A stretch of DNA of 44,364 bases, taken from assembly GCF_000737195.2 (NCBI RefSeq), contig NZ_JALM01000061.1, positions 1 to 44,364 on the forward strand, read 5' to 3'. This document shows, in pieces, positions 35,844-44,331 of this stretch (position 1 is the stretch's first letter; each line of letters opens with the position of its first letter). The notes below the pieces were generated by a model. That model was not told the origin of the DNA. It worked only from the letters and a program-made list of their open reading frames with translations, and did no database searches. Source of the DNA: Sciscionella sediminilitoris. Its GTDB lineage: Bacteria; Actinomycetota; Actinomycetes; Mycobacteriales; Pseudonocardiaceae. Position numbers and translations under genes: made by a program.

Positions 35844-36398
35844 ATGGCGGAGATCATGGTTTTTCATTCGGTGTACGGACTGCGTCCGGCCGTGCACGCG
35901 GCGGCGGACCGGCTGAGCGCCGCCGGACATACCGTACGCGTCCCCGATCTGTTCGAGGGCAACACGTTCGACCGGATCGCCGACGGGCTGGCCTATCGCG
36001 ATGAGCTCGGCAGGGATGTGCTCGACGAACGCGCGAAGCGGGCCTGTGCGGATCTGCCGCCGGGCGCGGTGTTCCTCGGGTTCTCCCTCGGCGCTTCACT
36101 CGGGGTCCGGATCGCCGAGCGGTTCGCCTTCTCGGCGCTCGTGCTGTTGCACGACGCGAGCTACCTTCCCGAGGTGGCGCCGCTGCCCACGCAGATCCAC
36201 GTCGCCGAACCGGACGAGTTCGTGGACGAGCCGGATCTCGCTGCCTGGTCCGGGCACGGGGCGCAGGTGTTCCGCTACCCGGGCTGCTCGCACCTGTACA
36301 CCGATGGCGCGACGGCCGAGCACCGGGAAGCGGACACCGCCGCGGCAGGGCAGACCTGGTCCCGGATCACCGAGTTCCTCGCCGCGCAGGGGGCTTGA
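35844..36398 (+). CDS. Dienelactone-hydrolase-family alpha/beta hydrolase
   Basis: 184 residues, a compact alpha/beta hydrolase. The nucleophile elbow is GFSLG with S81, in the place where classical dienelactone hydrolases have Cys. H150 in GCSHLY and an acidic residue near D124 could complete the triad. It follows the DLH family layout (HSVYGLRPAVHAAAD, RVPDLFEG). The substrate is unknown. ATG 35844 is chosen because the promoter -10 ends 6 nt before it; an ATG 30 nt upstream lies inside the promoter. Its 3' end overlaps the convergent SMR gene by 32 nt. Confidence 0.8.
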   Translation: MAEIMVFHSVYGLRPAVHAAADRLSAAGHTVRVPDLFEGNTFDRIADGLAYRDELGRDVLDERAKRACADLPPGAVFLGFSLGASLGVRIAERFAFSALVLLHDASYLPEVAPLPTQIHVAEPDEFVDEPDLAAWSGHGAQVFRYPGCSHLYTDGATAEHREADTAAAGQTWSRITEFLAAQGA

Positions 36399-36735
36399 CC
36401 AGTTTCAGCCCGATCACCGAGCCCACGATCCCGGCGAGCAGCGCCAGCCGGACCGCGGAGACCGCCTCCTCACCGGTGAGCATGGCGTAGGTGACGGTCA
36501 GCGCCGCCCCGATCCCGGTCCACACCGCGTAGGCGGTGGAGATGGGGATCCCGCGCATCGCGTAACCGAGCCCGGTCATGCTCAGCACCAGGCCGAGCGC
36601 GAAGATCACCACCGCGACCGGTTCGGTGAATCCGTCCGAGGCGCCGAGCGCGGTGGCCCACACCGCCTCGAGCACCGCGCTGAGCAGCAGCACGAGCCAG
36701 GACGATCCGGTGTTCGTGTTCGACTGCCTGGACAT
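36367..36735 (-). CDS. SMR-family guanidinium exporter subunit (second of pair)
   Basis: 122 residues, four membrane helices. The conserved membrane glutamate is in LLSAVLEAVWATALG, and the Gdx/SugE signature ISTAYAVWTGIGAAL is in helix 3. The charged ends are longer than in its partner (about 10 residues at each terminus). SMR subunits act as antiparallel dimers, and paired genes usually form a heterodimer. The ATG lies one base after the partner's stop (TGACATG), so translation is coupled. The guanidine-III element upstream implies export of guanidinium against protons. Confidence 0.88.
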   Translation of the reverse strand: MSRQSNTNTGSSWLVLLLSAVLEAVWATALGASDGFTEPVAVVIFALGLVLSMTGLGYAMRGIPISTAYAVWTGIGAALTVTYAMLTGEEAVSAVRLALLAGIVGSVIGLKLVKPPARRGTR

Positions 36736-36736
36736 G

Positions 36737-37051
36737 TCAGCTCACCACCTTCAGCCCGGCGACGCACCCGATGAGTACCAGCAACAGCAGTGTGCGGACG
36801 AGCGTGGCACGTTCCTCGCGGCGCACGATCGCGAGTACCGCGGTCAGTACCGCGCCGATCCCGACCCACACGGCATAGGCGGTGCCGGTCGGGATGGCGG
36901 TCATGGCGAAGGAGAGCCCGGCCATGCTCGCGGTCAGGGCGACGAGGAACAGAATCGTCGGTTTGGGTTTCCGGAATCCGTTCGAAGCCGAGAGCGCGGT
37001 GGCCCACACCGCTTCCAGCATTCCGGAGCAGATCAACACAATCCAGCTCAT
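36737..37051 (-). CDS. SMR-family guanidinium exporter subunit (first of pair)
   Basis: 104 residues, four membrane helices, very close in layout to E. coli SugE/Gdx: SWIVLICSGMLEAVWATAL in helix 1 with the key glutamate, SMAGLSFAMTAIPTGTAYAVWVGIGA for helices 2-3, and the end GCVAGLKVVS. The W-x-GIG signature separates Gdx guanidinium exporters from EmrE-type multidrug pumps. GAAGG precedes the ATG. The riboswitch lies 10-57 nt upstream of the start. Confidence 0.9.
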   Translation of the reverse strand: MSWIVLICSGMLEAVWATALSASNGFRKPKPTILFLVALTASMAGLSFAMTAIPTGTAYAVWVGIGAVLTAVLAIVRREERATLVRTLLLLVLIGCVAGLKVVS

Positions 37052-37060
37052 GACGAACCT

Positions 37061-37108
37061 TCGCGGCAGTCTTGTCGCTGTGCGGGTACTGCTCCCTCGT
37101 CCGCGAGC
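37061..37108 (-). ncRNA. Guanidine-III (ykkC-III) riboswitch
   Basis: On the minus strand the order is GCGGACGAGG, then GAGCAGTACCCGC, then ACAGCGACAAGACTGC, just before the ribosome site. GCGG pairs with CCGC and GCAG with CTGC. The conserved GACGAGG, GTACCC and GACAAGAC segments match the known guanidine-III pseudoknot (for example from Thermobifida fusca), with covarying stems. Ligand binding would expose the ribosome site and switch on the exporter pair. Confidence 0.92.
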
Positions 37109-37133
37109 CGCGTCCAGGCGGCTCCTATCCCTG

Positions 37134-37161
37134 ATGATAGCAACCGGCCGGTCCAGGGCAA
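37134..37161 (-). promoter_or_regulatory. Promoter of the guanidine exporter operon
   Basis: Read on the minus strand, TTGCCC (37161-37156) and TATCAT (37139-37134) are separated by 16 bp. The start would be near 37127, about 20 nt before the riboswitch. Confidence 0.55.
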
Positions 37162-37186
37162 GGGGTCGAGGTGGTGAGGCCGGTCA

Positions 37187-37990
37187 TCACCGGTGCCCGG
37201 TCGCGGTGTCCCCGGACAGTCGCTGGGCCAGGTACACCGGGACGGTGGAGACCAGGATCAGTACCGTGGCGACCACGTTCACCACGGGAGCCTGATTCGG
37301 CCGCGAGAGGTTGTCCATGATCCACACCGGGAGCGTCTTCATACCCGCGCCGATGGTGAACTGGGTGACGATGATTTCGTCGAAGGAGAGCGCGAAGGCC
37401 AGCAGTCCACCGGCGAGCAGCGCCGAACGCAGCACCGGGAAGGTGATCAGCCGGAAGGTGGTGAACCCGTTCGCGCCGAGGTCCATCGAGGCCTGCTGCA
37501 GATTGGTGCCGCTGCGGCGCAGCCGGGCGAGGATGTTGTTGAAGGCGGTGACGATGCAGAACGTGGAATGCGCGACCACCACGGTGAAAAAGCCGAGCTC
37601 GACCCCGAGCATCGTGCGGAAGGCATTGTTCAGCGCGATACCGGTGACGATCCCGGGCAGCGCGATCGGCAGGATCAGCAACAGGGAAACCGTGTCCCTG
37701 CCGAAGAACTGGTAGCGCTGCAGCGCGAACGCGGCCATCGTGCCCAGCAGCAGGGAGATGACCGTGGCGATCAGGCCCACCTCGACACTGGTCACCAGCG
37801 CGTCGATGGCGCCGGAGTTGCCCGCGGCGCGGCCCCACCAGTCGAGGGTGAACCGCACCGGGGGCCAGCCGAAGGTGGTGTCGGCGTTGAACGAGTTGAG
37901 CACCACGACGAGCAGCGGGAAATAGATCACCACCAGCCCGGCGATCAGGGCGAGCAGAAGCAGGTTCCGCGAGGTACGGGATCGGGTCAT
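37187..37990 (-). CDS. potC: Polyamine ABC transporter permease, PotC type
   Basis: 267 residues, six membrane helices. The binding-protein-dependent permease loop for docking the ATPase is QASMDLGANGFTTFRLITFP (EAA loop). The start ATG 37990 (TRSRTSRN) is 7 nt after potB; a longer frame is open but overlaps potB. It forms the channel with PotB for spermidine/putrescine-type substrates. It is the last gene of the operon. Confidence 0.88.
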   Translation of the reverse strand: MTRSRTSRNLLLLALIAGLVVIYFPLLVVVLNSFNADTTFGWPPVRFTLDWWGRAAGNSGAIDALVTSVEVGLIATVISLLLGTMAAFALQRYQFFGRDTVSLLLILPIALPGIVTGIALNNAFRTMLGVELGFFTVVVAHSTFCIVTAFNNILARLRRSGTNLQQASMDLGANGFTTFRLITFPVLRSALLAGGLLAFALSFDEIIVTQFTIGAGMKTLPVWIMDNLSRPNQAPVVNVVATVLILVSTVPVYLAQRLSGDTATGHR

Positions 37991-37997
37991 GGTTGTC

Positions 37998-38891
37998 TCA
38001 CAGATTGTCGAGCGCACCGGTGCGGCGCACGGCGAACAGGTAGAGCAGGATGATCACCACGGGGATGGTGGCCACGGTCGCGGCGAACGGAAGATTGTTC
38101 GCGGCACCGACATTGGCGTAGACGACGTTGCCGAGCATCTGCGAGGTCCCGCCGACGATCTGCACCGCGATGTAGTCCCCGAGGGACAGCGAGAAGGTGA
38201 AGATCGAACCGGCGATCACCGAGGGGAACACCATCGGGAAGATCACCGAGCGGAAGGTGCGGCAGCCGCGCGCGCCGAGGTCCGTGGAGGCCTCGATCAG
38301 GGACTGTGGCAGCTGTCCGAGCCCGGCGTACACCGGAAGGATCATGTACGGCAGCCACAGATAGGAAAGCGTGATCAGGGTGGCCGTGACGCCGTAACCG
38401 GGACTGTCCAGTCCGAACGGATGCAGCAGCCAGCCGATGAGCCCGTTCGGCGCCAGCATGGTGCGCCAGGCGTAGGCCTTCACCAGATAGCTCGCCCACA
38501 GCGGGGTGAGGATCGCGATCACCAGGATCCGTTGCGCGCGAACGGATGCGTAGCGCGCCATGTAGTAGGCCATGGGGAAGGCGATCAGCGCGTCGATGAG
38601 GGTCACCCCGACGGCGACACCGAGCGTGCGAAAGGTGATCGAGCGATAGACCCCGTCGGAGAACAGGCTGACGAAGTTGTCCACGTTCCAGTCGCGGACG
38701 GTCTCCCCGGTGAAGCTGTCGGTCGTCCAGAACGCGGAGACGAACAGGGCGGCGAGCGCGGCGAGATAGGCGAGGCCGAGCCAGAGCATGGGCAGCGAGA
38801 GCAGCCCGGCGAGGCGGAGCCGGGGCCGTGCGTAGCCGAAGCTGGAGATCCGGTCGGCGAATCGGGTGCGTTGTGCGGTGTTCGTAGTCAT
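37998..38891 (-). CDS. potB: Polyamine ABC transporter permease, PotB type
   Basis: 297 residues, six membrane helices after a cytoplasmic N-terminus of about 28 residues. The EAA loop is EASTDLGARGCRTFRSVIFP. It pairs with PotC. No Shine-Dalgarno lies close to ATG 38891; AGGAGG is instead placed on the far side of a 13-bp hairpin (see the intercistronic hairpin). In polyamine transporters PotB and PotC form the substrate path. Confidence 0.88.
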   Translation of the reverse strand: MTTNTAQRTRFADRISSFGYARPRLRLAGLLSLPMLWLGLAYLAALAALFVSAFWTTDSFTGETVRDWNVDNFVSLFSDGVYRSITFRTLGVAVGVTLIDALIAFPMAYYMARYASVRAQRILVIAILTPLWASYLVKAYAWRTMLAPNGLIGWLLHPFGLDSPGYGVTATLITLSYLWLPYMILPVYAGLGQLPQSLIEASTDLGARGCRTFRSVIFPMVFPSVIAGSIFTFSLSLGDYIAVQIVGGTSQMLGNVVYANVGAANNLPFAATVATIPVVIILLYLFAVRRTGALDNL

Positions 38892-38900
38892 CGGTTCGAC

Positions 38901-38932
38901 CGGGGTGGAGCGGCCTCGACCGCTCCACCCCG
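38901..38932 (-). promoter_or_regulatory. Intercistronic hairpin between potD and potB
   Basis: CGGGGTGGAGCGG (38901-38913) and its perfect 13-nt complement (38920-38932) enclose CCTCGA. On the mRNA, AGGAGG-GA comes just before the stem, and GTCGAACCG-ATG just after it. If folded, the Shine-Dalgarno would be about 11 nt from the potB start. The hairpin may also protect potD mRNA, giving more binding protein than permease. There is no U-run. Confidence 0.65.
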
Positions 38933-38944
38933 TCCCTCCTCAGG

Positions 38945-40150
38945 TCAGCCCTTGATCTCGGTCCAGGCCTTGGTCCAGTCGCTGTAGTCCTTGCACTTGA
39001 CGTCCGTGCGCCCGTCGAGGCACTGCTCGATCGGGGTCGTCCAGTACTGGATCTTGTTCGCGAAATCGGCGTCCTTGGCGTGATAGGTGTCGCAGACCGT
39101 CTTGTCCTCGGCGACATCGCAGGCCTTCGCGTTCGCCGGAGCCTCACCGAAGTAGTCGGCGACCTGTGCCTGCACCTGCGGTCCGGTGATGTAGTTCATC
39201 CACTTGTAGGAGCAGTTCTTGTGCTTGGACTTGCTGGACAGCATCCAGGTGTCCGACCAGCCGGTCGCCCCTTCCTTGGGCAGCACATCGGCGATCGGGG
39301 CGCCGTTCTTCTTCGCGGTGTTCACCATGACCTGCCATGCGGTTCCCACATGGGCGTTGCCACTGGAGAAGGACTGCACTTCCTTGAGGTAGTCCGACCA
39401 GTACTCGACGACGTTCGGCCGCTGTTTCTTGAGCAGGTCGACGGCCGCGTTGAACTGTTTGTCGTCCAGGGCGTACGGGTTCTTGATGCCGAGTTCCGGT
39501 TTGTGCGCCTTGAGATAGAGCGCCGCGTCCGCGATGTGGATGGGGGAGTCGTAGCCCTCGATCTTGCCCTTGTACGGCGAATTCTCGCCGAACATCACGT
39601 CCCAGGAATCGGGCGCGGGCTTCACTTTGTCCGTGCGGTAGGTGAGCATATTGGCGCCCCAGCCGTGCGGGATGCCGTAGGAGGTTCCCTTGACGCTGTT
39701 CCAGGCACGGTTCTTCAGGAACGGCTGGATATCGGCGTAGTTGGGCACCAGTTTGGTGTTGATCGGCTCCACATCCCCGGAGGCGATCAGCCGCAGCGAG
39801 GCGTCCCCGGAGGCGGAGACCACGTCGTACTGACCGGACTTGAGCAGGTTGACCGCCTCGTCCGAGGTGCCGAAGGTCTTCACGTTGACCTGGCAGCCGG
39901 TCTCCTTCTCGAACGGGCCGACCCAGTTGATCTTGGGATCATTGGAGCCGTTCTCCGCGTATCCGGGCCAGGCGAGCACGTTCACCTGTCCTTCGCCCGC
40001 GCCGAGTTGTTTCATGGCCTCGAGTTTGGGTGGATTGAGACCGTTACCGCCCTTGCTTTCCCCGGCGTTTCCGCTCGTTCCGCAGGCGGTCAGGGCGACC
40101 CCGAGGGAGAGAAGCCCGGCGATGGCGCCGAGTTTTCCTGGTTTGCGCAT
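38945..40150 (-). CDS. potD: Polyamine-binding lipoprotein, PotD/PotF type
   Basis: 401 residues. A lipoprotein signal peptide ends in the lipobox LTAC with the modified Cys at about residue 23. The mature protein is a two-lobed solute-binding protein with VNVLAWPGYAEN, FGTSDEAVNLLKSGQYDVVSAS, YGIPHGWGANMLTYR and a late YKWMNYITGPQVQAQVADY, all typical of spermidine/putrescine receptors. GGAGG in the 3' end of potA lies 6 nt before ATG 40150 and 3 nt before ATG 40153; the first is preferred. Which polyamine it binds is not shown. Confidence 0.9.
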   Translation of the reverse strand: MRKPGKLGAIAGLLSLGVALTACGTSGNAGESKGGNGLNPPKLEAMKQLGAGEGQVNVLAWPGYAENGSNDPKINWVGPFEKETGCQVNVKTFGTSDEAVNLLKSGQYDVVSASGDASLRLIASGDVEPINTKLVPNYADIQPFLKNRAWNSVKGTSYGIPHGWGANMLTYRTDKVKPAPDSWDVMFGENSPYKGKIEGYDSPIHIADAALYLKAHKPELGIKNPYALDDKQFNAAVDLLKKQRPNVVEYWSDYLKEVQSFSSGNAHVGTAWQVMVNTAKKNGAPIADVLPKEGATGWSDTWMLSSKSKHKNCSYKWMNYITGPQVQAQVADYFGEAPANAKACDVAEDKTVCDTYHAKDADFANKIQYWTTPIEQCLDGRTDVKCKDYSDWTKAWTEIKG

Positions 40151-41253
40151 CATTTTCCTCCGGTTGTTGACTCATTCGTGGTGGAGCTGGCGATCCGGAA
40201 GTTGTGTTCGCACGCCCAGCTCAGGCGGACTCGGTCGGCGGTCCGCGGTCCGGCGTTCGTGGCGCCGTCGTTCTGCCGGAGCGCGGAGAGCGTGCCACCG
40301 GCGTCCAGCTCGACCACGTATCTGGTCGAGGGACCGGTGAACACGACCTCGCGCAGCACACCCGGTGCGGTGAACTCGTCCGGCGCGGCCGGGGTTCCGA
40401 GCTCGGTGTCGAGCCGGATTTTCTCCGGCCGGACGCTGAAAGTGGCGCGTTCGCCGACGATCTGTTCGGCGGCGGCCGGTTCGAGCAGATTCGAGGTACC
40501 GACGAAACCGGCGACGAACGCGCTCCCCGGTGCCTCGTAGATCTCCGCGGGGGTGCCGATCTGCTCGATGTTCCCCTCGTTGATCACCGCGATCCGGTCG
40601 CTCATGGTCAGCGCTTCCTCCTGATCATGGGTGACGAACACGAAGGTGATCCCGACCTCGCGCTGCAGCTGTTTGAGTTCCAGTTGCATCGCGGTGCGCA
40701 GCTTGAGATCGAGCGCGCCGAGCGGTTCGTCCAGCAGCAGCACCTTGGGACGGTTGACGAGTGCGCGGGCCAGGGCGATGCGCTGACGCTGCCCTCCGGA
40801 GAGTTGATTCGGTTTGCGGTCCGCGTAGTCCCCGAGCCGGACGGTGTCCAGCGCCTCCCGCGCGCGGTCGAGGCGTTCGCCCTTGGGAACCCGGCGCACC
40901 CGCAGCCCGTAGGCGATGTTCTCCAGCACGGTCATGTGCGGGAAGAGCGCGTAATCCTGGAAGACCGTGTGCACATCCCGCTGGAACGGGGCGAGCCCGG
41001 TGACATCCTTGCCGTCCAGGGTGATCGTGCCGCCGCTGGGCTGTTCGAACCCCGCGATCATGCGCAGGATCGTGGTCTTGCCCGAACCCGATGGGCCGAG
41101 CATGGCGAAGAACTCCCCGTCGGCGATGTCCATATCCACCCCGGCCACGGCCCGCGCGGTCCCGAAGGATTTGCGCAGCCCGCGTAACCGGATGGCCGGA
41201 GGGCGTTCCTCTCGTTGTGCCGCAATGGTTTGCGTTTCCGCCGCCACGGACAT
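40150..41253 (-). CDS. potA: Polyamine ABC transporter ATPase, PotA type
   Basis: 367 residues. Walker A GPSGSGKT is at 53-60, the Q-loop sits in [14 protein letters not shown], the signature LSGGQ at 151-155 and Walker B VLLLDEP at 171-177, followed by the switch histidine in [11 protein letters not shown]-terminal TOBE domain (about 270-355) is usual for PotA. It energises uptake through PotBC. It begins 13 nt after the dehydrogenase gene with GAAGGGCAGG upstream, and overlaps potD. Confidence 0.92.
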   Translation of the reverse strand: MSVAAETQTIAAQREERPPAIRLRGLRKSFGTARAVAGVDMDIADGEFFAMLGPSGSGKTTILRMIAGFEQPSGGTITLDGKDVTGLAPFQRDVHTVFQDYALFPHMTVLENIAYGLRVRRVPKGERLDRAREALDTVRLGDYADRKPNQLSGGQRQRIALARALVNRPKVLLLDEPLGALDLKLRTAMQLELKQLQREVGITFVFVTHDQEEALTMSDRIAVINEGNIEQIGTPAEIYEAPGSAFVAGFVGTSNLLEPAAAEQIVGERATFSVRPEKIRLDTELGTPAAPDEFTAPGVLREVVFTGPSTRYVVELDAGGTLSALRQNDGATNAGPRTADRVRLSWACEHNFRIASSTTNESTTGGK

Positions 41254-41266
41254 CGGCGCCTGCCCT

Positions 41267-42709
41267 TCATTCCTCGATGTTGCTCATCACGTGCTTGATG
41301 CGGGTGTAGTCCTCGAGCCCGTAGGCGGAGAGGTCCTTGCCGTAGCCGGAGTGCTTGAATCCGCCGTGCGGCATCTCCCCGACGAGCGGGATGTGCGCGT
41401 TGATCCACACCGTCCCGAAATCCAGCCGTCTCGCCGCGCGCATGGCGGTACCGTGATCGCGGGTCCACACGCTCGAAGCGAGCGCGTACTCGACGTCGTT
41501 GGCCAGCCGCAGCGCCTCGGCCTCGGTATCGAATCGCTGCACCGTCAGCACCGGGCCGAACACCTCCTCGCGCACGATCTCGTCCTCCTGCCGGACACCC
41601 GAGATCACCGTCGGCGCGTAGAAGAACCCTTGACTGCCAACGCGTTCGCCGCCGGTATGCACCCTCGCGTGGTCCGGCAGCCGGTCCACGAACCCGGCGA
41701 CCCTCGCGAACTGCGCCGCGTTGTTGAGCGGCCCGTAGAGCACGTCCTCGTCCGGGTTCCCGGTGCGGGTCGCCGCAGCCTGTCCGGTCAGCGCGGCGAG
41801 GAATTCCTCGTAGACACCGGACTGCACCAGGATCCGGGTGGCCGCGGTGCAGTCCTGACCGGCGTTGAAGAACCCAGCCTCGGCGATCCCGGCCGTGGCC
41901 TTGGCCAGATCGGCGTCCTCGAACACGAGCACCGGGGCCTTCCCGCCCAGTTCAAGATGCACCCGCTTGAGGTCCTCCGCGGCGGTGCGCGCCACCTCCA
42001 TGCCCGCGCGCACCGATCCGGTGATCGAAACCATCGCCGGGAGCGGATGCTCGGCGAGCGCGCGGCCGGTTTCCCGGTCCCCGCACACCACGTTGAGCAC
42101 CCCGGGCGGGAGGTGCTCGGCGGCGAGCTCGGCGAGCAGCAGTGTGCTCGCCGGCGTCGTCTCGGCGGGTTTGAGCACCACGGTGTTGCCCGCGGCCAGT
42201 GCAGGCGCGATCTTCCAGATCGCCATCAGCAGCGGGTAGTTCCACGGAGTGATCTGCGCGCACACCCCGATCGGCTCGCGGCGCACGAAGGAGGTGTGCC
42301 CGGCGAGGTATTCCGTGGCTGCCTTGCCCTCGAGCAGGCGCGCTGCTCCGGCGAAGAACCGCAGCTGCTCGAGCATCATCGGGATCTCCTCGGACCGGAT
42401 GAGCGCGAGCGGTTTGCCCGTGTTCTCCGATTCGACGCGGATGATCTCCTCGGCCCGGGACTCGATGGCCTCGGCGAGCCGCAGCAGCGCCAGCTGGCGC
42501 TGCGCCGGAGTGGTCGCCGACCAGGACTCGAACGCGGCCCCGGCAGCGTCGACCGCGTCCGCGACATCCTCGGGCCCGGAGAGCGGCGCGGTGGCGTTCA
42601 CACCTTCGCGTACCGGGTCGATCAGCTCGGTGCACCTGCCCGAACGTGCCTGCCTCGCTTCGCCGTACACGAAGTTGCTGAGCTGCCGCACGAGAGCTCC
42701 TTTGCTCAT
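41267..42709 (-). CDS. Aldehyde dehydrogenase, probable gamma-aminobutyraldehyde dehydrogenase
   Basis: 480 residues, NAD(P)-dependent. The oxyanion Asn is N157 in TPWNYP, K180 is in the cofactor site, the general base is E253 in LELGGKAPV, and the nucleophile is C287 in [11 protein letters not shown]. As first gene of an operon with potADBC it most likely oxidises an aldehyde derived from imported polyamine, such as 4-aminobutyraldehyde to GABA. This is inference from context; the sequence alone cannot fix the substrate. No aminotransferase or amine oxidase for the first step is in the window. Confidence 0.85.
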   Translation of the reverse strand: MSKGALVRQLSNFVYGEARQARSGRCTELIDPVREGVNATAPLSGPEDVADAVDAAGAAFESWSATTPAQRQLALLRLAEAIESRAEEIIRVESENTGKPLALIRSEEIPMMLEQLRFFAGAARLLEGKAATEYLAGHTSFVRREPIGVCAQITPWNYPLLMAIWKIAPALAAGNTVVLKPAETTPASTLLLAELAAEHLPPGVLNVVCGDRETGRALAEHPLPAMVSITGSVRAGMEVARTAAEDLKRVHLELGGKAPVLVFEDADLAKATAGIAEAGFFNAGQDCTAATRILVQSGVYEEFLAALTGQAAATRTGNPDEDVLYGPLNNAAQFARVAGFVDRLPDHARVHTGGERVGSQGFFYAPTVISGVRQEDEIVREEVFGPVLTVQRFDTEAEALRLANDVEYALASSVWTRDHGTAMRAARRLDFGTVWINAHIPLVGEMPHGGFKHSGYGKDLSAYGLEDYTRIKHVMSNIEE

Positions 42710-42827
42710 CCGTAGTCGTTCGCCTGCCGAGAGTGCTAAAACCTATGGGATTATATGTCAAAGTTCAAGAGTTTCGGGCAGAATTCTCGTCAGAGTGCGT
42801 GCGGTGGATCGAGTGACGGGTGCCTTG
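42710..42827. promoter_or_regulatory. Divergent control region of the polyamine module
   Basis: An AT-rich island at 42735-42775 interrupts the GC-rich background. For the minus-strand operon, TATAAT is at 42755-42750, and TTGACA (42761-42756) lies 17 bp before TAGCAC (42738-42733); either could be used. The FadR-type regulator starts on the other side, so it probably binds here. No clean palindrome was found by eye. Confidence 0.5.
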
Positions 42828-43559
42828 ATGACGGAGAGCGCGGCGCGTTCGGCGGTGTTCGCACCGCTCGAACAGCGGGGTAGAGCCGAAACGGTGGCCA
42901 AGCGGCTGACCGATGCGATCAGCCTCGGGCTGCTCGAGGACGGGGAGCAGTTACCGAGCGAGTCGGAGCTGGCCGCGAGGTTCGGCGTGTCGACGGTGAC
43001 GATTCGCGAGGCCTTGACGGCGCTGCGGCAGCAGGAACTCGTCGAGACGCGGCGCGGCCGTGGCGGGGGCAGTTTCGTGCGCACTCCTGCGGACCGCGCC
43101 AAGGCCACCGTGCGGGCACGGCTGCGCGAGATGACCCTGGCCGAGATCCGCGATATCGGGGACGAGTATTCGGCCATCGCGGGCACCGCGGCGCGGCTCG
43201 CCGCCGAACGGGCCTCCGCCGAGGACATCGCCAGGATCGGCACCAGTGTCGATGAGCTCGGTTCGGGCGAATCGGGCGTGCAGCGGGCAGAGCGGACCTT
43301 TCACCTCGAGGTGGCCGCCTCGGGGCAGTCACCCCGGCTGACCCAGCTGGAGGTGCGGCTGCAGGGGGAGTTCGGTGCGCTGCTGTGGCTGCCGACGAGC
43401 GAGCAGGGGGCACTTCGCGCGGCACGCGAGGCGCACACGGCCATCGCCGCGGCGATCGCCGATGCGGACGGACCGCGGGCGCGGGAGTTGACCGAGAAAC
43501 ACGTACTCGAAGCGATCGAACAGCTCGCGGAACTACACATGCGGCTCTCCACGACGTAA
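42828..43559 (+). CDS. FadR-subfamily GntR regulator
   Basis: 243 residues. The N-terminal winged helix (about 17-87) has LPSESELAARFGVSTVTIRE and the wing RRGRGGGSFV. The C-terminal FCD domain (about 100-235) has histidines H159, H203 and H225 at the usual metal-site positions, so a carboxylate-type effector bound through metal is likely. Divergent placement suggests control of the aldehyde dehydrogenase-potADBC operon. Start choice is uncertain: GTG 42813 is also in frame and neither has a strong ribosome site. The Cache protein gene follows at once. Confidence 0.88.
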   Translation: MTESAARSAVFAPLEQRGRAETVAKRLTDAISLGLLEDGEQLPSESELAARFGVSTVTIREALTALRQQELVETRRGRGGGSFVRTPADRAKATVRARLREMTLAEIRDIGDEYSAIAGTAARLAAERASAEDIARIGTSVDELGSGESGVQRAERTFHLEVAASGQSPRLTQLEVRLQGEFGALLWLPTSEQGALRAAREAHTAIAAAIADADGPRARELTEKHVLEAIEQLAELHMRLSTT

Positions 43560-43596
43560 GGTGCCTTCGTCGGAGCGATTACCACCTGGAGCACCG

Positions 43597-44331
43597 GTGT
43601 TACAGATGCCAACGTTGACCGTAACCAGCGTCGCGGATGAGGTGACGGCGATGCTGGAGCGCATCTTCGCCGCGCTCGGCACGCTGCGCACCAGCGTCGA
43701 ACAGGTCTATGCCGAGCGCACCGGCACCGGGGCGTTCCCCGGGGTCGCCGATCTGGAGGCCCTGCGCGGCCAGATCATCGGGATGCTCGGCACCGAGCGC
43801 GGGCTCGTGGTCGGCTGCGGGTTCATCACCGATGTCGGCATGCTCGCCGACCGGCCCCGCTGGCTGGAGTGGTGGAAGGGCGAGGTGCCCAACGATCCGG
43901 TGCGGCTGCAGGTCAGCCTCGACCCGACCAGCGAGGAATTCCTCGACTACACCCGCCAGCCCTGGTTCAGCACGCCGCGCAGTACCGGGCAGCGGCACGT
44001 GACCGGGCCCTACGTGGATTATCTGTGCACCGACGAGTACTCGCTCACGTTCACGCTCCCGGTGCATGACGGGGACCAGTTCGTCGGTGTCGTCGGTTCG
44101 GATGTGTACGTGCGCGGGCTCGAGCGGGTGCTGATGCCGCTGCTGCGTTCTCTCGGCGGGCGGATCGCGCTCGTCAACGCGCACGGCAGGGTGGTCGTGT
44201 CCACTTCGGTCCGCCAGGTGACCGGTTCCCTGGTGCGTTCCCCGGATGTGGTGCAGCTATGGGAGAACGGCGCGGGCGGCCCGCTCTACCACTGCGGGCA
44301 GCTTCCGCTCGCCCTGCTGGAATTGCCGTAG
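43597..44331 (+). CDS. Free-standing soluble Cache (PDC-like) sensor-domain protein
   Basis: 244 residues, no signal peptide and no membrane helix. A helical N-terminus (1-45) leads into a Cache-type fold: YTRQPWFSTPRSTGQRHVTG (119-138), then PYVDYLCTDEYSLTFTLPV and GVVGSDVYVRGLE. The Y-x-x-x-PW and TGPY-x-D motifs match ligand-binding loops of Cache domains, which normally sit outside the membrane on chemoreceptors and kinases. Here the domain is alone and cytoplasmic. GTG 43597 follows CTGGAG; GTG 43561 is possible. It probably shares a transcript with the GntR regulator and may sense a polyamine-related ligand (inference). Confidence 0.75.
   Translation: MLQMPTLTVTSVADEVTAMLERIFAALGTLRTSVEQVYAERTGTGAFPGVADLEALRGQIIGMLGTERGLVVGCGFITDVGMLADRPRWLEWWKGEVPNDPVRLQVSLDPTSEEFLDYTRQPWFSTPRSTGQRHVTGPYVDYLCTDEYSLTFTLPVHDGDQFVGVVGSDVYVRGLERVLMPLLRSLGGRIALVNAHGRVVVSTSVRQVTGSLVRSPDVVQLWENGAGGPLYHCGQLPLALLELP

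Noticed and set aside
36367-37051. SMR pair as EmrE-type multidrug pumps
   Set aside because: Both have the AYAVWxGIGA signature of Gdx/SugE proteins and follow a guanidine-III riboswitch.
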